64,000 nt of DNA, taken from the NCBI RefSeq assembly GCF_027744825.2, contig NC_071340.1:13280001-13344000 (forward strand), read 5' to 3'. Under the pieces are notes generated by a model, which was given only the letters and a program-made list of their open reading frames with translations, was not told the DNA's origin and made no database searches. The position numbers were made by a program, and so were the translations under genes. The stretch is from Synchiropus splendidus. Taxonomy: Eukaryota > Chordata > Actinopteri > Syngnathiformes > Callionymidae. Of the stretch, positions 1 to 14,100 are shown piece by piece; the stretch's first letter is position 1, and each line of letters begins with the position of its first letter.

Positions 1-76
1 AAAGCTTTAACCGACTCAAATATTTGTTGGTTTAATTCAAGTGGGAAAGGAGAGGTGGGCGGCGGTGAGCACTCAC

Positions 77-145
77 TGCGCTGGCACTGCTGGCAGCCTT
101 CCTCACAGGGGACGCAGTCCTCATGCTCCACATTGGCAACCTCCC
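77..145 (-). CDS. pcsk5: pcsk5 exon 24 (last in window): furin-like repeat
   Basis: 69 nt. [20 protein letters not shown] continues the PC5 reading frame. Donor CGCA|gtgagt, phase 1, so at least one more exon lies beyond the left edge. Confidence 0.9.
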
Positions 146-3100
146 CTGGTGAGAGCAGGCCAGACAGGACAGAGGGGATTCAGAGGTTTATGTTATGACG
201 CTCTCATGCGTTCGAGGATGGTGAACGCTTTCTTTTTTTCTTTTTAAAGTAATGTGAGAGAGAAATGCCAAGTGAATCACTATTATTATGAGATGAGGCG
301 ATGACTGGAGCCGCACCGTGCAATCAATCAACTGGCAGTCAGAACATTTCGGTGATAGACTGATTGATCAGTCACGCAGACTAGTTATTTTGTGGCCGCC
401 GTTGTTCTGCAGGAGGTCTGGCAGATACCAGTGAGCCGGAGTGGAAAATATTTGTGGTTTTCGGGTCGAACAAAGTCGTGCTTTAGACATTTGAAAGTAT
501 GAAATGGTTAGAAACCACACCACCTCTGCAGTTAGACACACAGGGAGTTACATTGATGTTTGTATTTTCTGTCAAGGTACTGAAGCTCAACTTCCAGGTT
601 GGATAAAGCAAGAGTGGAAGACAAAGAGGGTCCATCACAAGAGGTGAGTTTTGAGAGGAAGCTGTGAGCGAATGAGGAGGAATGAAGAGACACATAGATG
701 GACCTGAATGTTCAGGAAGGTGAGGGGGTCAGAAAGCAAGTAGGATGTCGAGGAGTCACATTATATACTGTGACTAATGTGATCTTAAACGTCATCTTAA
801 ACGTAACTTCTTAGATATTATGAAATAGTGTAATAGTGTAATTATGCCATAACATTATATGCATAAAATATGTAGATTTTAATCATACATCATTTTGTTT
901 CATATACATTTTATTTAATGATTCTTCACATAAATAAACACATGTAATGAGCCATGCCTCCAGTGTTCATTGCAGTTGGGTGGTTCAGTGGTGAGTGGTG
1001 CAGCTTCAATGCAAGAAGAAGGCACCAACAGTAGGGGCCATACTGGGGTTCTTTCTGTGTGAAGTTTGTACACTCTGTTTGTGTTTGGGCTAAATCTTGG
1101 ACTGATCTGTGACTGGTCTCATAGCATTTCACCCAATGCAGTGCCCTTGGAAAACTGAAGACAAGGTCATGGTGTGAAATAAATTCATGTTGTAATGATA
1201 ACAGGAGAAGCACAGAGGCTCTGCCGCTGGCTCACCCTGATCCCGTGTGGAGTCTGAATGAGGCCCACCTGAGCTGCAGACCAGCGGAGAACAGCGACCA
1301 TCTCGGAGTCTGAAGCCCGAGCTGCAGTGCTGGCAGACGGCTGCCGACGAGCAGACCAGGCAGTCGGCTGGGCAGGACTCACAGACGTGCTGCGCAGAGT
1401 GGAAGTGCCCATCGGGACACACCTCCAGGCACTGACTCTGGAACAGATACCTGGACGCTCCAAACTTGTCTGCAAGAAAGAAGCAGAATGACCACGTTTG
1501 TCAGGTCTCGATTCCTTTCACTTCTGTCAGCAGCTCTTTCATTGTGGTGTTGAAAGATCACGGAGGTGTGAAGATCAGCTGGACTCCGTGTGTGTGCGAG
1601 TGCTGACGGGCGAAGATAAGAGAGGCGGTCTGGATTGTTATGATAGAGAAAAGGCATGCATGGAGACAGATGGAGGGTCTCATGGTGCTATTATTGTTAT
1701 GTCTCAACGAGTCTCAGACAGACCTGCAATTAAACCCGACCACATTTGCAAACAGTCTGACAAAGTCGCCAGCCACAAGTGAGAGTGGAGCGGCGGTGTT
1801 TGTGAGTGTAAGTGCAGAGGAAATCTGCTGTTAATCTCAGAGCTGACTGCCTGGTGTCTCTGAGCATGTGTGTGTTTAGGCAGGTGTGTATGGACCGTGC
1901 CGAATCTCCCTGGTGTAAATACATTGGCTCTGACAGCCATAATACAGTCTGTGGCGCAGTGATAAACACGGTTATTACAGTCTCCTTCAGGTGGATATTT
2001 GCTCAGCTGGAGACTCTAATAACGTCTGGCTTTCTTCTACAGGGTTGTGCATTTCAGACTTAAGAAAATAGCTGTTTTTCATACTTCAGTTGGGAACAAA
2101 AGATACATGTCAAATTTGGGTAAATGTTTTCTAGAATAATTCAGACAGTCCTTGAATTGGCAACCAAGCGTGTCAGGAGGAGGATCAGCTCCTGGAGACC
2201 ATGGATCACAGTCAGATAAGCTTGGAATTCCCTCTGCAGGTTGGGAATGGGTTCCTTTTCCAAGTCAAGGAGTTCAAGTATTACTTTTTGTTCACAAGTG
2301 AGGGAGCGTGTGACAGACAGACAGGTCAGACATGGTGAAGATAGAGCATTCTCAGACAGCAATACCGGACTCACTGATAGGAATGTAACTGTTACGGCAA
2401 AAATGACAAACCTCGGTAAAATTCCAGACGTCTCCTTTTTAACTACGAGCAAGACATGTTTGATAACATCACTTTGACTCATGGTGACACTTCTTATTGC
2501 CTGAGGATGAAGCAGGGTGTACTTTGTCTTCATCATTGGAATCGGTCTCGAATCACAGTGTTTTTGTGTTTTATACTGGTTAAATAAAGGCTAAAATCCA
2601 TGTGTGACGTCAATGGGCTGATCACTTTTCATTTGTGTGTATTCTGAAACACCATATACTTTGCAGTATTTAAGTACCAAATCACAGACTATGGACTGGC
2701 TACATCTGAGAGTGGTCTGGAGCGACTTGTGTTGACTCTGCTCTCATGAATTCAAATGACTTCACGCTGCTTAAATAATGCTTGACATCTCAATTCATAG
2801 ATTTATTTTTGCTCACTTTGTTTGGTTTGCCTCTACATTCTCTCGCTGGTACTTTTGTCAGTTTTGTTGTTGCTTAACACATGATTCACATTTTGAAGGA
2901 TGTCTGTCGAAGACAGAAAGGAGCAAGGAATGGGGTTAGAAATTTTGTTTTTGTTGATAAAAGTGGAAGAAATTATGTGAAAGTGTGTCTGTATTGTATG
3001 ATGTCGTTCGAATAAATAATGTTATTAAAAAAAATAATGCTCGACATACATGACACTTGAACATTAGTTAGTCAAGATCATAACAACGTGAAACGCTTCA

Positions 3101-6100
3101 CTAACTTTCACTTGTTGAAGCTTGATAAACAACTAAGAGAGAAAAAATCAGAACCACAGTCTGATCTGGTTTTAATATCACTGTCAAATATTCACACAAC
3201 AGTCACGCTTCAGATCAGTGAGTGTGTGAGTCCCAATGTATATACAGTTTTACATCACTTCCTCCTGAGGAATTGACTGTTCAGACTGTTTACTACCGTT
3301 GCAAATCACCAGATCATAGTCGAGCGTAAGAGCTACCTGCAGGTTGAGTCTAGCCATTTACTGCATTATCCAGGTAGTGTAGTCTGTCGAAGAGAAACTA
3401 GTTATTTATATGCATTTTAAAAGATCGAGTACAGCAATAATTCGGCTTTCTGGACCGTCATGTAACCATGGTGGCTGATATAAGCCATAGTGCCACCAGG
3501 AACAGGCCTCGGAGCAGATCCACGACACTTCTTTCTAGCAACTGATGAATGACAAAAATGAATCACAACAACGCACCTTCGCCTCCAAGTTCCCTCCAAG
3601 TCCCCGAAACTTTGCCCACTCCTGCAGTGAACTCGTAAAAAAGTTTGCAGTGACTGATGTGCGGCGACCTCCTGGCGAGGACGCAGCCAATAAGTGAGTG
3701 ATTTCCACTTTAAGACAGATCTATCTGCGGGCGCTGGCTGCCTCGCCGCTTTAATTTGATTAATTTACCTTGACTGGATTGATTGGGGGAGTCGGGCTTA
3801 AATGAGCCTCGACCTGATCCATGTGAATTTATGAAAAAGCACGATTCCACTTCTATTCCAGTCACGGTGCGATAAATGGGTTTGAAACGGCAGCAGCCGA
3901 CGACCTGGTGTCAGATCACAGGTAATAATGTGCGGATTTTAATGGGGAAGGAAGTGGAGCGATGAATATATACGTTCACACTTTTGAAGCAGGAGGAAAC
4001 ACGTCCCTGTCAGGAAATGGAAGTGAAGATGGTGGCATGGCCACGTGTGAAAACTCAGAAGTGAAATCAAAAGATGGAGGCCAGGAGACTCATCTGGCAC
4101 CTGTGTCACAGCTGCTGCAGGAGTCCGGCCCTTCGTTGGTGCACTCGCTGCACGTGTGGTGACAGCGATGACACTGCCGCTCCATCGGGTACCAGCCTCG
4201 CTGACAGTGGCTCTCACAGCTGCCATCTGAGAAGAAGCTGCAGGAACAAGTTCAGCGGCTAACTAAAGGCACTTTGTTGTTTCATTTCACTTTTTAACTT
4301 CCCAAACAAATACATTTATTCAATGATGTATGAAGAACATTCCATTTACTTCTGGTCAGTAAAATCTAAAAAAAAGTTATAAATCTATATTATTTCAAGT
4401 TTAACCACAAAGTTTTGACTTCCTTAGTTTAATCACAATGATAAACAAATGAAAACACTTATTGCTGTTCTAACTAGGGATGATCCGATCAGGGTTTTTG
4501 CTGCCGTTCACCGATACCGATCACATGGATTGACAATGAATTGATATGTAATCAATATGATGAGACCTTCTGTGTACATGATGTGGTAAAAATGAACCAT
4601 TAAATCATTTTAATTCAGACACGTTTTTATATACCTCCTCAAGGAGGCAAAAAAAACTTGCAGAATACAACAGTTAATCTGTCAAAAGGACGACTGAAAC
4701 ACATTTAATTCCATGTGAGACGGTGCAGCTAGGTGAATCTCTGGAGACTCTATGTCCATGAAATATTTACACATTGGCTGCTTGTAGCAGGACTGCGAGA
4801 CAGAGAGCACTGCATTTATGAAAGTTTCCATTCCGGACATTTTTAAAAGTTTCAGATTCAGGTGGCTGACGAACGCTGCACCTGACTGCAAAACGGCGAC
4901 GGATCCAGTCGTTTCTGTCTCCATGTAAACAACACTTGAGAAAGGCTGGTCATCTAGCTCGGTGAAATTAACAGTTATTTTTGGGCAATTAGCTTAACGT
5001 TAGCCACGCTAACAGCCTGCTGCTGAGGAACCAGTGGTCTCACTTTCATGAGCCTGGAAAACTCTCCCTGCTCCGTTAAATGGCGTGTTTCATTTGATGG
5101 CGCTTCCCTGCATAGAATTTCCCTGTGTATGTGCTGGAGGATGCAAACTTTAAATGACAGACAGAAAGAAACTCCACAGCAGACATGCTGCTGCTGACTA
5201 AGCAGCGAGTAGGTAGGAGCGGACGCGTCACAACCAGCAGGGCTTCATCAGAGCTCCGGCTGTCACACGTGATCGGTTGTTGGGATCGGCAGGGACAGGT
5301 AGTGATCAGCCTTCACCGGCCGACTGCGATTGGTGACCGATCGATCGGAGCATCCCGAGTTCTAAGAGCTTCAACCATTTTGCCCCGGACAGGCCTGAAG
5401 TTTGAGGAACACATGCAAGTGTGTCTGACCGTGTGGGTGGGCAGCTGGTGCAGTCCTCTTCCTCAGGACCTGAACACTCCTGACAGGTCAGGTAGCACAA
5501 GCGGCACTCTCCGTGTCGACTCGCGTACTCACCTGCAGGAACAAAACAGCTTTGAAAAGTCATTGTATTCACAGTCAACATGGTGAGGATACTTGTTTAA
5601 ATTTATCTGTGATAGTAACCACTATCACCACTTTAAGCAGTCATTTTAATGGTGAGATATTTAAGACACCATGTTGTTCAGTGATCTTGAAAGTCCTCCT
5701 TTCCTCATTGTCTGTGCCAACCCGTGTCTACTAAGATTAGTAAATAGTGTTTAACTAAAACTATGTGACTAAAACACACAATATTTGGAACGCAACTGTC
5801 CACTTTCACTTGACAAAAGCATCTACTCCTTTTCCATCTCAAATTCATTCCCACCTCTATTTGATTTTCACGATGAAGCAAGTACAACTCAGACAAAGAT
5901 CTGAACCAGGAAAGCTCTCATCCGTCGATCAGATCCATGTGAGGATCTTCACTGAAGATAACCACTTTCTGACAGCTGGCTGCACTTGAATATGAAACAG
6001 CTGTGCGCCGCGCTGCAGTCTGGGAAGCAACACTGAGTGAAACACAGACAATGTTGTTGTTCATCACCTCACTAGAGCAATTGTTCTGTGTTATTGATCT

Positions 6101-8104
6101 CTCTGTGGCTCAGTCCAACGCTACGGATAGACAGGAGTAATAAAATGGTTCTGTGTCTGTGCTCAAGATCAAAGCTGTGATATTATTTTAATTCAATCCT
6201 GGTACCAGCATGACAGAGGTGTGCAAAGCGTGGACCAGGGGCCACATGCAGCCTTTGATCTGCAAAACTACAAAAGTTACTGCAAAGCTAGTAGAGACAG
6301 TGGGGTGAAAAGATGTAAAACAATGCCTTTATAGCTAATATTTAAATGTCTTATCCATTGTGTTACCAAGATATTCACCACTAAAAATGACTTCCAATAT
6401 TTATGACCGATATTTGAATAATGTGTAAATAAAATAGTATAATAATCAGATAATGTATTGTAAGCATATGATGTCAAGGCATAAGTAGAATAGTAACTAT
6501 TTTAGCCTTGTTTTATCTTATTAAAGTAACAAAATTTGAGTTAAATTCAACACTATTTCTCTTCTGTCTGTAGGCGTGGAAGGCCTTCACAACAGTCACA
6601 GTAGATCATGTGATGGCCCCATTGGAAATTTAAGTGCCCGTCCACAGTTGTCAGATACATAATACAACAGATACAACATAACAGCACATGGCATGACCAT
6701 AACTGGGTTAAACGGCTGGCGAAAGTTCAGGGACAGGCGCACTTGGACACTTCCGGAGCTTTAACTCACCTTTTTGGGACGGAAATTAAAGAAACAGGCA
6801 ACTATGCAGCTCAGCTCAGACCATGGCAATAAATTTGATTCTGATTCTGATTCTGATTCTCAAAACACAGATAGGAAACCTTGTATCTAGCTAGTGCAGA
6901 TCGACCCAAACTTTGCGGCTCTTTGCCTCAGTGCAGGTCTGTTAAGCCTGGTGGCTCCTTCAATTGTTCCTCCCAAAACAAAAAGCCTCTGTTTGGAAAC
7001 AAAAACAGGCAGCTGCTTTCAAGACAACAACAGAGAGTCAACGCCGCCGTCAACGTCGCTCGTGCACACAGGAGACCAGTCTTCTCAAGAGGGAGTTCAA
7101 TCTTTAAGATTCCCACAGCAGGGAGTCAGAGTTGCTCACTCGGGGGAGTTAAAATTCTCCAGTGTCCTCAGTTGACCTTGTGAGAGGTTGACACGTCACA
7201 CTGAAGTCAACATCAACTCCCAGGAACTGGCACGTACGGGAGAACACCATGAGCCCCGTGCACTCATTCATTATTCATTTCTTTTTTTGACCCTTATCCC
7301 CTTTGTGGCAGTCAATCTGGCACTCTGGACTGAGGGCCAGTCAATTATGGGGAAGACAGACAAGTGCAGTTGCTTTTTTTTTTGTTTGTTTTACATTTTA
7401 AAATGTACAAAGTCATATATTGCCATGTTGTTAAACAATATGCAAAAATAACAATTTCGCATTCAGGTAAAAATGCGGTCACCTCACAGTGCTCTTCAGG
7501 CCAACAGTAGATTTACCAAACCAAAAAAGATGGTTCATTTTAAGCTTCTTCTTGAGCGACGAGCACGCGCCCCAGCAGACAAACCCAATTAAGTACGAGT
7601 CAATATTATTTAAACAGCATCCCCCAGAGTTTCTCCACATTAATCTCTGCTCCATGTTGAGAAACGCTGAAGTGGAGTAAATGCGCTCCAGACTTGGTGA
7701 TGAATTCCAAGCAGCAGCGCACGCTCTCTCATGTCAGCGGGGCTGTGATTAAACTGCGCGTCTTCGGATCAGCCACCTTTTTTTTTTCCCCCCCTTCACC
7801 TCCAGCACACTGTCATGGAGGCCACGTCTCACTTCAGGCTCTCTGCCGGTGGAGCCCGCCACTCCCTTTTAATCAATCTGATAAACTGAAGAGGCGCCCG
7901 GAATGACAAAGATGTCATCACTGCGCTCAAGTCAGGATCGACTGACGCACTTTGGTGTGGTGAAGGAAAACAAAAACATGAACAGATTAAACATTTTAAT
8001 ATGAACATTTAAGTAAAAAAAAAAAAACTAGGACTCTGAGTAACATTAATAATGCATCATCACAAATATGTCACAGGTACACAATTAGAAACAGCTTTTA
8101 TATG

Positions 8105-8145
<41 letters not shown>

Positions 8146-11100
8146 CTACCACGCAATCTAAAATCCAGTCATCTTAAACAATGACCAAGAATTCGCTTTT
8201 GTTAACCAAAACGGGGGATTCATCAATCTTTATTACAAATCATCAGTTGACAGAACAACAGTCTAATACTCAAGCAGGTTTCCGAAAACCCACACAAATA
8301 GAATCTGTTCTTAAATAGAAGCCAGCACCATCCGAGAAAAAAAAAAAAAAAAGGAAAAAAAAAAAAAAGGTGGATTTACACACAGGACAGGAGCAACCTT
8401 GTAATTTTGGCTAACATGTTTGACACTTACAGCTCGGACGCCTTCAAGTTCTAACAATTAATAAGCAAGGTAAAAAATTCACGATTGTTTTGTTGGGTTT
8501 GACTGGAGCGGTCGACCGCTCACGCGAAGTGTGTGCAGCAAAACATTTGACCCGTTGAGGACGTTGCTATTCTGTAAACCATCAACAATTACGGGGCTCA
8601 AAAGTTGTCAAATTGATATTTCACTGATTCACTTCACGAAGGAATGCTGAAGAACGTTGAAGCTCCGGAATGATTCAAAGTGTTCTGGGATGGAACAAAG
8701 CAGAAGAGGCTTCCTCCCTCACACCAGGACAGAGGACGAGGAGGGAAGTAAGCATTCCTATTAAATAACGTGAGATGGGTCGGTAACATGCATGGTGGTT
8801 TTGGATTTGGTGACCCTGTAGCAGTAACTTCAAGTGATTCCGCGTGTACATGTCCATCTCTAAAAAATCCTTTCCCTAGTCTGATGAACTGTTTTGCACT
8901 GGATGTTTATTTACAGGTGTAAAATCAGGGCGCGTCTCGAAGAGTATGTTCAGTTTCAAGCATCAGAAAAGGAGGGAGGAGCCAAAAGGATATTCAGAGA
9001 ATCACAGGATCCACTTCAGCTTAGCTCCCTACACTGGCAACGAAAAAGAAGGTTCAACTATTTTGGCATTGATGCTTTGGTCACAAAATACTGACATTTT
9101 TTTTTCTTCTCATTATTCGTTTGTGTGCACTTCTTTTCATGTTCTTGAAGAGAGTCCCAGTCATTCTACACCCTGACCACATGTGTACAGAAAAAAAGGT
9201 AGGTTTGTTGTAGTCCTGTCATCGCACCTCCGATGCAGTCCCTTTAAGAGGCACAGATTCTCTTATAAATTATGTGACTGTGAACGAGTGGGTGGAGGGA
9301 GCTGGAGAAAGAGGGGTGCTTCCTGTGCCCCTTCGTGCACCCCCCCCCCTCACCTCGGACTCCCTCTAGGACGGGCAGGTTGGTCCCGTCAGCCCTTTTG
9401 CGAGCACGTTCTGCAGCAGAGTTGCTGCAGAACTTTCCTCTGGCAAAGATTGTTCTTTTTAACCAGCACGCAGAAGCTGCCTTCTGCCCAAGATTCTTCA
9501 TTTGCTTTCCACAGACCAGGAAGAGGAGATACAGTGTGAAAATGAAGGTGGCCAGCAATCACACACACGCGCGCACACACACACACACGAGCGCACGCAG
9601 GTGGGGCGGACCCGATCGGTTAGATGGCATGATTGTGGAGTTTTCACAGGGGGGTTTGATCCAATCAGGTGGCGTTCATCGAGGCGAGAAACAATCGTGG
9701 TCCAGGTGAGTGATTGGATCCAAGCCGGGAGAGAGGGAGACAGATTGGGAGGGAAAACAGACAGAGAGAGAGAAAGGAGGAGAAAGAAAAAGTCACACAA
9801 TTAGAAAATTGAAATATTCGGAAAAAAACACATTTCATTGTAAGATATTGAGATGATTGTGAGATATTGAATCTGACTGAAAATACCTGAGTTATCAGAA
9901 TATTCCAGACTTTAACTGCACTTTAATCCAGAAAATTTTTATTTCATTACACATTTAACTATAACATGTTTCATTTTAAATTTTAATTTTTCAACGTACA
10001 TTTACCTTTACTTTTACTTCTACATGAAATGGGCAGCATAGCATAGGATAATATATCCGGACTGATAATATGATAAAATAAAGTTTACAGTTTATTGTGC
10101 GCAGCTACTGCAACACTGAACTCCTGACTCCACAATGACCAGATACTTGGGTCACCATTGATATCAAGTGGCAAAAGATCAGTTGTCGTGTTTCCACTGC
10201 GAAATACGATTTATGAATGCTAGACGGCGTCACACATCTGGATGGACTTTCTTGTTTTAAAAGGAATTTTCGCTAGATTTTTTAAATGTAATGATGATGC
10301 ATTCACTCGTGTAGTTTCCTGACTTTTTCTCTTCTAACTCTGAGTCTCATTGAAGAAACAAGGGGCTTTGGATTGAATAAAATCAGGTCAGTTACTGACA
10401 GTGTAGTGGGACAGACATTGGCAGATGGGTTGTAAACACTGCTCATCATTTCATCTTCAGCAACATGACTCATTCCAGGTATGAAAGTGATTGGTTTCCT
10501 CAATCATGGAACTGAGACTTGCGGTGAAAGCCGCCAATTAGTGGGAGAGTTTATGATCAGACATTCACTTCAGTCAGCGATTTGTTCTGCTGAAGCCTTC
10601 ATATGTCAAAACATGCCGAACTGCAGGGAACTCATGCAAAGTGGTGCAGTGGTGAAGCAGCAGAGGAGACAGGAGAGAAGAGTGAAAGCATCCAGGCAGA
10701 ATCTAGCGACTTTATCTCATGTTGTTTAAGGACAAAACTGGATATTAACACAGAGTTTGGCTTCTTCCCAGGTGTGTGAGTTGGTTAGCAAGCAGCTCAG
10801 TCTGAGCACAGGGGTTAAATATTAGCTCTGCACCAGCCAGCAGCTCATTTGCCTTTTATCCGTCCATTTGTTGTTGAAAAGACATTAGTGTTGGTTAAGA
10901 ATATCAAAAGCGAGGTTGCATTCCTACTCAAGCCAGGAGCTAAACACCCGAGGACCATCTACTTAGATAAGAAAGCTGACAACTCACCATCTTTGCAGAT
11001 GGTGCTGACCATACAAGCTCCCGCCTCCAGGTTGTAACCGCTGGCACAGCTGCTGCAGTTTCTCTCTCCAGGCCCCGAGCACTCGTAGCAACTGTGATCG

Positions 11101-14100
11101 CACCTGACAGTGTTTGGACAGAGAGTCAGACACTCGCCAGCAGAGGCTGGAACATGAAGAGCTCTTCAGACATTCACACCGCGTTGTGGGGGTGGCCTTA
11201 AAGACTCGATCAAGGTGAGGCTTCCCTCTCAAGAATAAAGGGAAATAAAAATAAAAGATCTTTTATAAAATTATTTCACAGAAGTCTGGTTGTGTCTGCA
11301 TCAGCATCATGCGTGTTGGTCCATTTCTCAATAAAATATGTGGCACAAGCTGCTCTACTCTTCAAGGAGACACTTGCACTCAATCTGAAAATACAGTCAA
11401 TTTAAATATCTCACTCCTCTAACTGTTGCACTATGGGAGTGAAATGAAGCAGCAGGGCATTGGTCACCAGCCATGCGTGGACTTACTTCTTACAAGACCG
11501 CTGCAGCTGCCCGCCGTCAGCCGTCTGCTCAGACAGGTAGTAGCCAAGGCTGCAGGTCGCCACACATCGCCAGTCCTCCAACAAGTAGCCATCTGCACAC
11601 TTGGTGCAGGCCTCGATGCCTGTACCTGCAACACGCCAGAACGTTTGTTTGTTTATTTAAGTTACACCCTCATAAACCAGTGACGACGTGTCTGACTGGT
11701 CACAGTTGTCCACTGTGATCCAGAAACAGTGCTACTTCATTGCATCACTGCAACATTAAAACTTGGAGAAGGCAGAAAACTCAAGACCATGAAACTATAG
11801 TTAGAAATTGGGTGACATTCAAGTACAGAACAGCAGACTAATTGATGAAAATCATTATTTTGCAGGAATGAAATATTAGGTACTTGACCATGAACAATGA
11901 TGTAGACCAGGGGTTCTTAACCTTTTTGATCTCTGGGACCACTCTTCCCAGAACAAATGGACCCGGGGCCCATTCAGTGGAACTGACTCATTACACCTGA
12001 TTTCATTTGTGATCAACAACCATATTTAATGTACCTACATGTAAACAAAGCAAAATCTTGTGAAATGACATGAAACCATGTGCATCATAGTAACATATTA
12101 CTAAAGAAAAAAAAAACACTTGATGTAAACTGTTGAGAAAATTGGAAAAACTTCTGAATAAAATAGATATAATAAAACTATGTCTAAATATCATAAAACT
12201 ACAAATAAGATATAAGTGTAAATGAAAGTAAAATGTTTTGTAATTTCCAAAACTGCTTCAACAGGTGCTTTCCTGAGCAGTTTTTACTGTTGGCGGGGGG
12301 CAACATCTTCTCATCTCTCTATCATCATCTTCTCTATAGTTGTTAGCTATCACAGATTTACAGAGTCAAGTCAATTCAGTCACACACTGCTGCCACCTAT
12401 GTGGCTCATGTATTAAAACTGAGCATCTTGCGGTCCTCACAGCCCAAAGGTGTTAAACAAAAAAACCTTAAGGAGGCGCTTGCGGCCTGATGTAGACCGA
12501 ACGTATTTTTGTTAGTGATCAAAGTCGGACTGGCACCAAAGAAAACATGCAAACAATACAACATGTAAAGTAAACCCAGTTTTCACACAAATCACTATCT
12601 GGTCGCTCCCTCACTACTGCAGGCATCTGTGGCATCTTGACACCAGGACAAATGCTGTTGTAACGACTTCTATTGTAAGAGTGGTCAGGCTGCTTGTTCA
12701 GCGTTTCTGGAAGACACGCGTGGTTGATCCGATCCATCTACACAAAATAATGGCACATTACAATCGCAGAGAACAAAGACAAAGCAAAACCTTCCAAAGT
12801 GACTCGGTCTGACCATAAATGTGTCTTGTAAATTATAATCTTACAGGGAAAAATGCAAACAATAGGAGAGAAATGTAACATTTATATATCTTTACATCTT
12901 TAATTTATGATACTATATTTATTTATTTGATCATGATATTTGTTTCTATTTATATGTCTTGTGTTGTTTGATAGCTGGTGTCTTGAACTGATTTTTTTTG
13001 TTTATGCTGATGCTTTGTGGATGTCTTTGTTAATGCCATTGTGTCTGTTGTCAGTGGCTGCTTTGACACGTTGAATTTCCCCAGTGTGGGTCTAATAAAG
13101 GCCATCTAATCGAATCAAATGAAATCTAATCTAGTCTAATAATTTTGTGCAGCATATTTTGCTGAGGAGTTTACAGAGGAAAATTCCAGGACTCCTAAAA
13201 CGCTGCGGTATCTTAAAGGAATATACTCATGGAGGTTTAGCTCTCCTTTTAACACATCAGGGCAACATGTAAATATCTCATGGAAAATATATTTGTAAAA
13301 ACATAGAAATAATAGGTGAGGACTAGCTTACCAGCACAGGTGGCGCAGGCTCTGTGGCACGGCTCACATGCTCGCCTGTGGCCGTTGTAGTAAGATCCTG
13401 CTTCACAGGTCATCAGGCACTTGTTTCCTTGAAGACTGAAAAACATCAAATTCAGGAATTCTTTTAATTTTTTTTTTTAATTTAAGGTGCATTGTAACCG
13501 AGTGAGGGTGCCTCGCAACACATTTCAGAGCGTGTTTACAGTTTTGACAGACTTATACAACTGATTTAGAACGCGCCAGATGTGGAAGGGCCGATGAGGA
13601 AACAGGTTTTCTGCGAAGTCGCAGCGAGGACAGGTTGTCGAGCGTGCGGTGCTGAGCTGAAAAACAGCTGGTCTTTGTTAGCTAGTGTTTCCCAGAAACC
13701 ATCTTCTCTGGTCCTCTCTTCCCCCACCGCTGCTACCCGAGCATGCACGGGGATCTGAATGAACAACGGGTGTGTGTGTGTGTGTGTGTGTGTGTGAGCG
13801 TGTGTCTTCATGTGGTCTCACTGCCATTTAGAGGAAATTATGCCTTACATTTGTCCCCACCTCCACCTCTGGCTACAGGGAGCACTTAAAAGTTGGATTC
13901 AAGACCGCAATGTTTTAAACCCCTCACAAGTGCTTCCTTCATGAGCCATCGTGAATTCCAGCCCTTTGAAACGCCCTGAAGTCCACAGCTTCAATCTGAT
14001 CCTCCGTCTGAGGAGGCGGCGCTGGAAGTGGCGATGAAATTCTGTCAGTTCTTACGTTCTTTGGAGTCTCCACTGTTCATAAATTTGACAGGAAGTGGCA

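Larger units (their letters stand above)
5533..10987 (-). other. pcsk5: pcsk5 intron 20
   Basis: About 5.5 kb; carries a hAT end, a LINE tail, GT and CA microsatellites, poly(A) and a purine tract. Open frames of up to 124 codons lack family motifs and splice context. Confidence 0.8.

Noticed and set aside
4222..4237. Nearer acceptor ctcag|ATGG for pcsk5 exon 22
   Set aside because: It does not match the phase of exon 21; ctgcag upstream restores the frame and the conserved TR-xF-DG-C pattern.
5185..5586. 133-codon open frame on the plus strand
   Set aside because: It runs from the hAT element end across pcsk5 exon 21 in antisense; it is chance coding capacity.
9183..9709. Overlapping 118- and 124-codon open frames in pcsk5 intron 20
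   Set aside because: Low-complexity translation with a CA microsatellite; no motif, no splice context.
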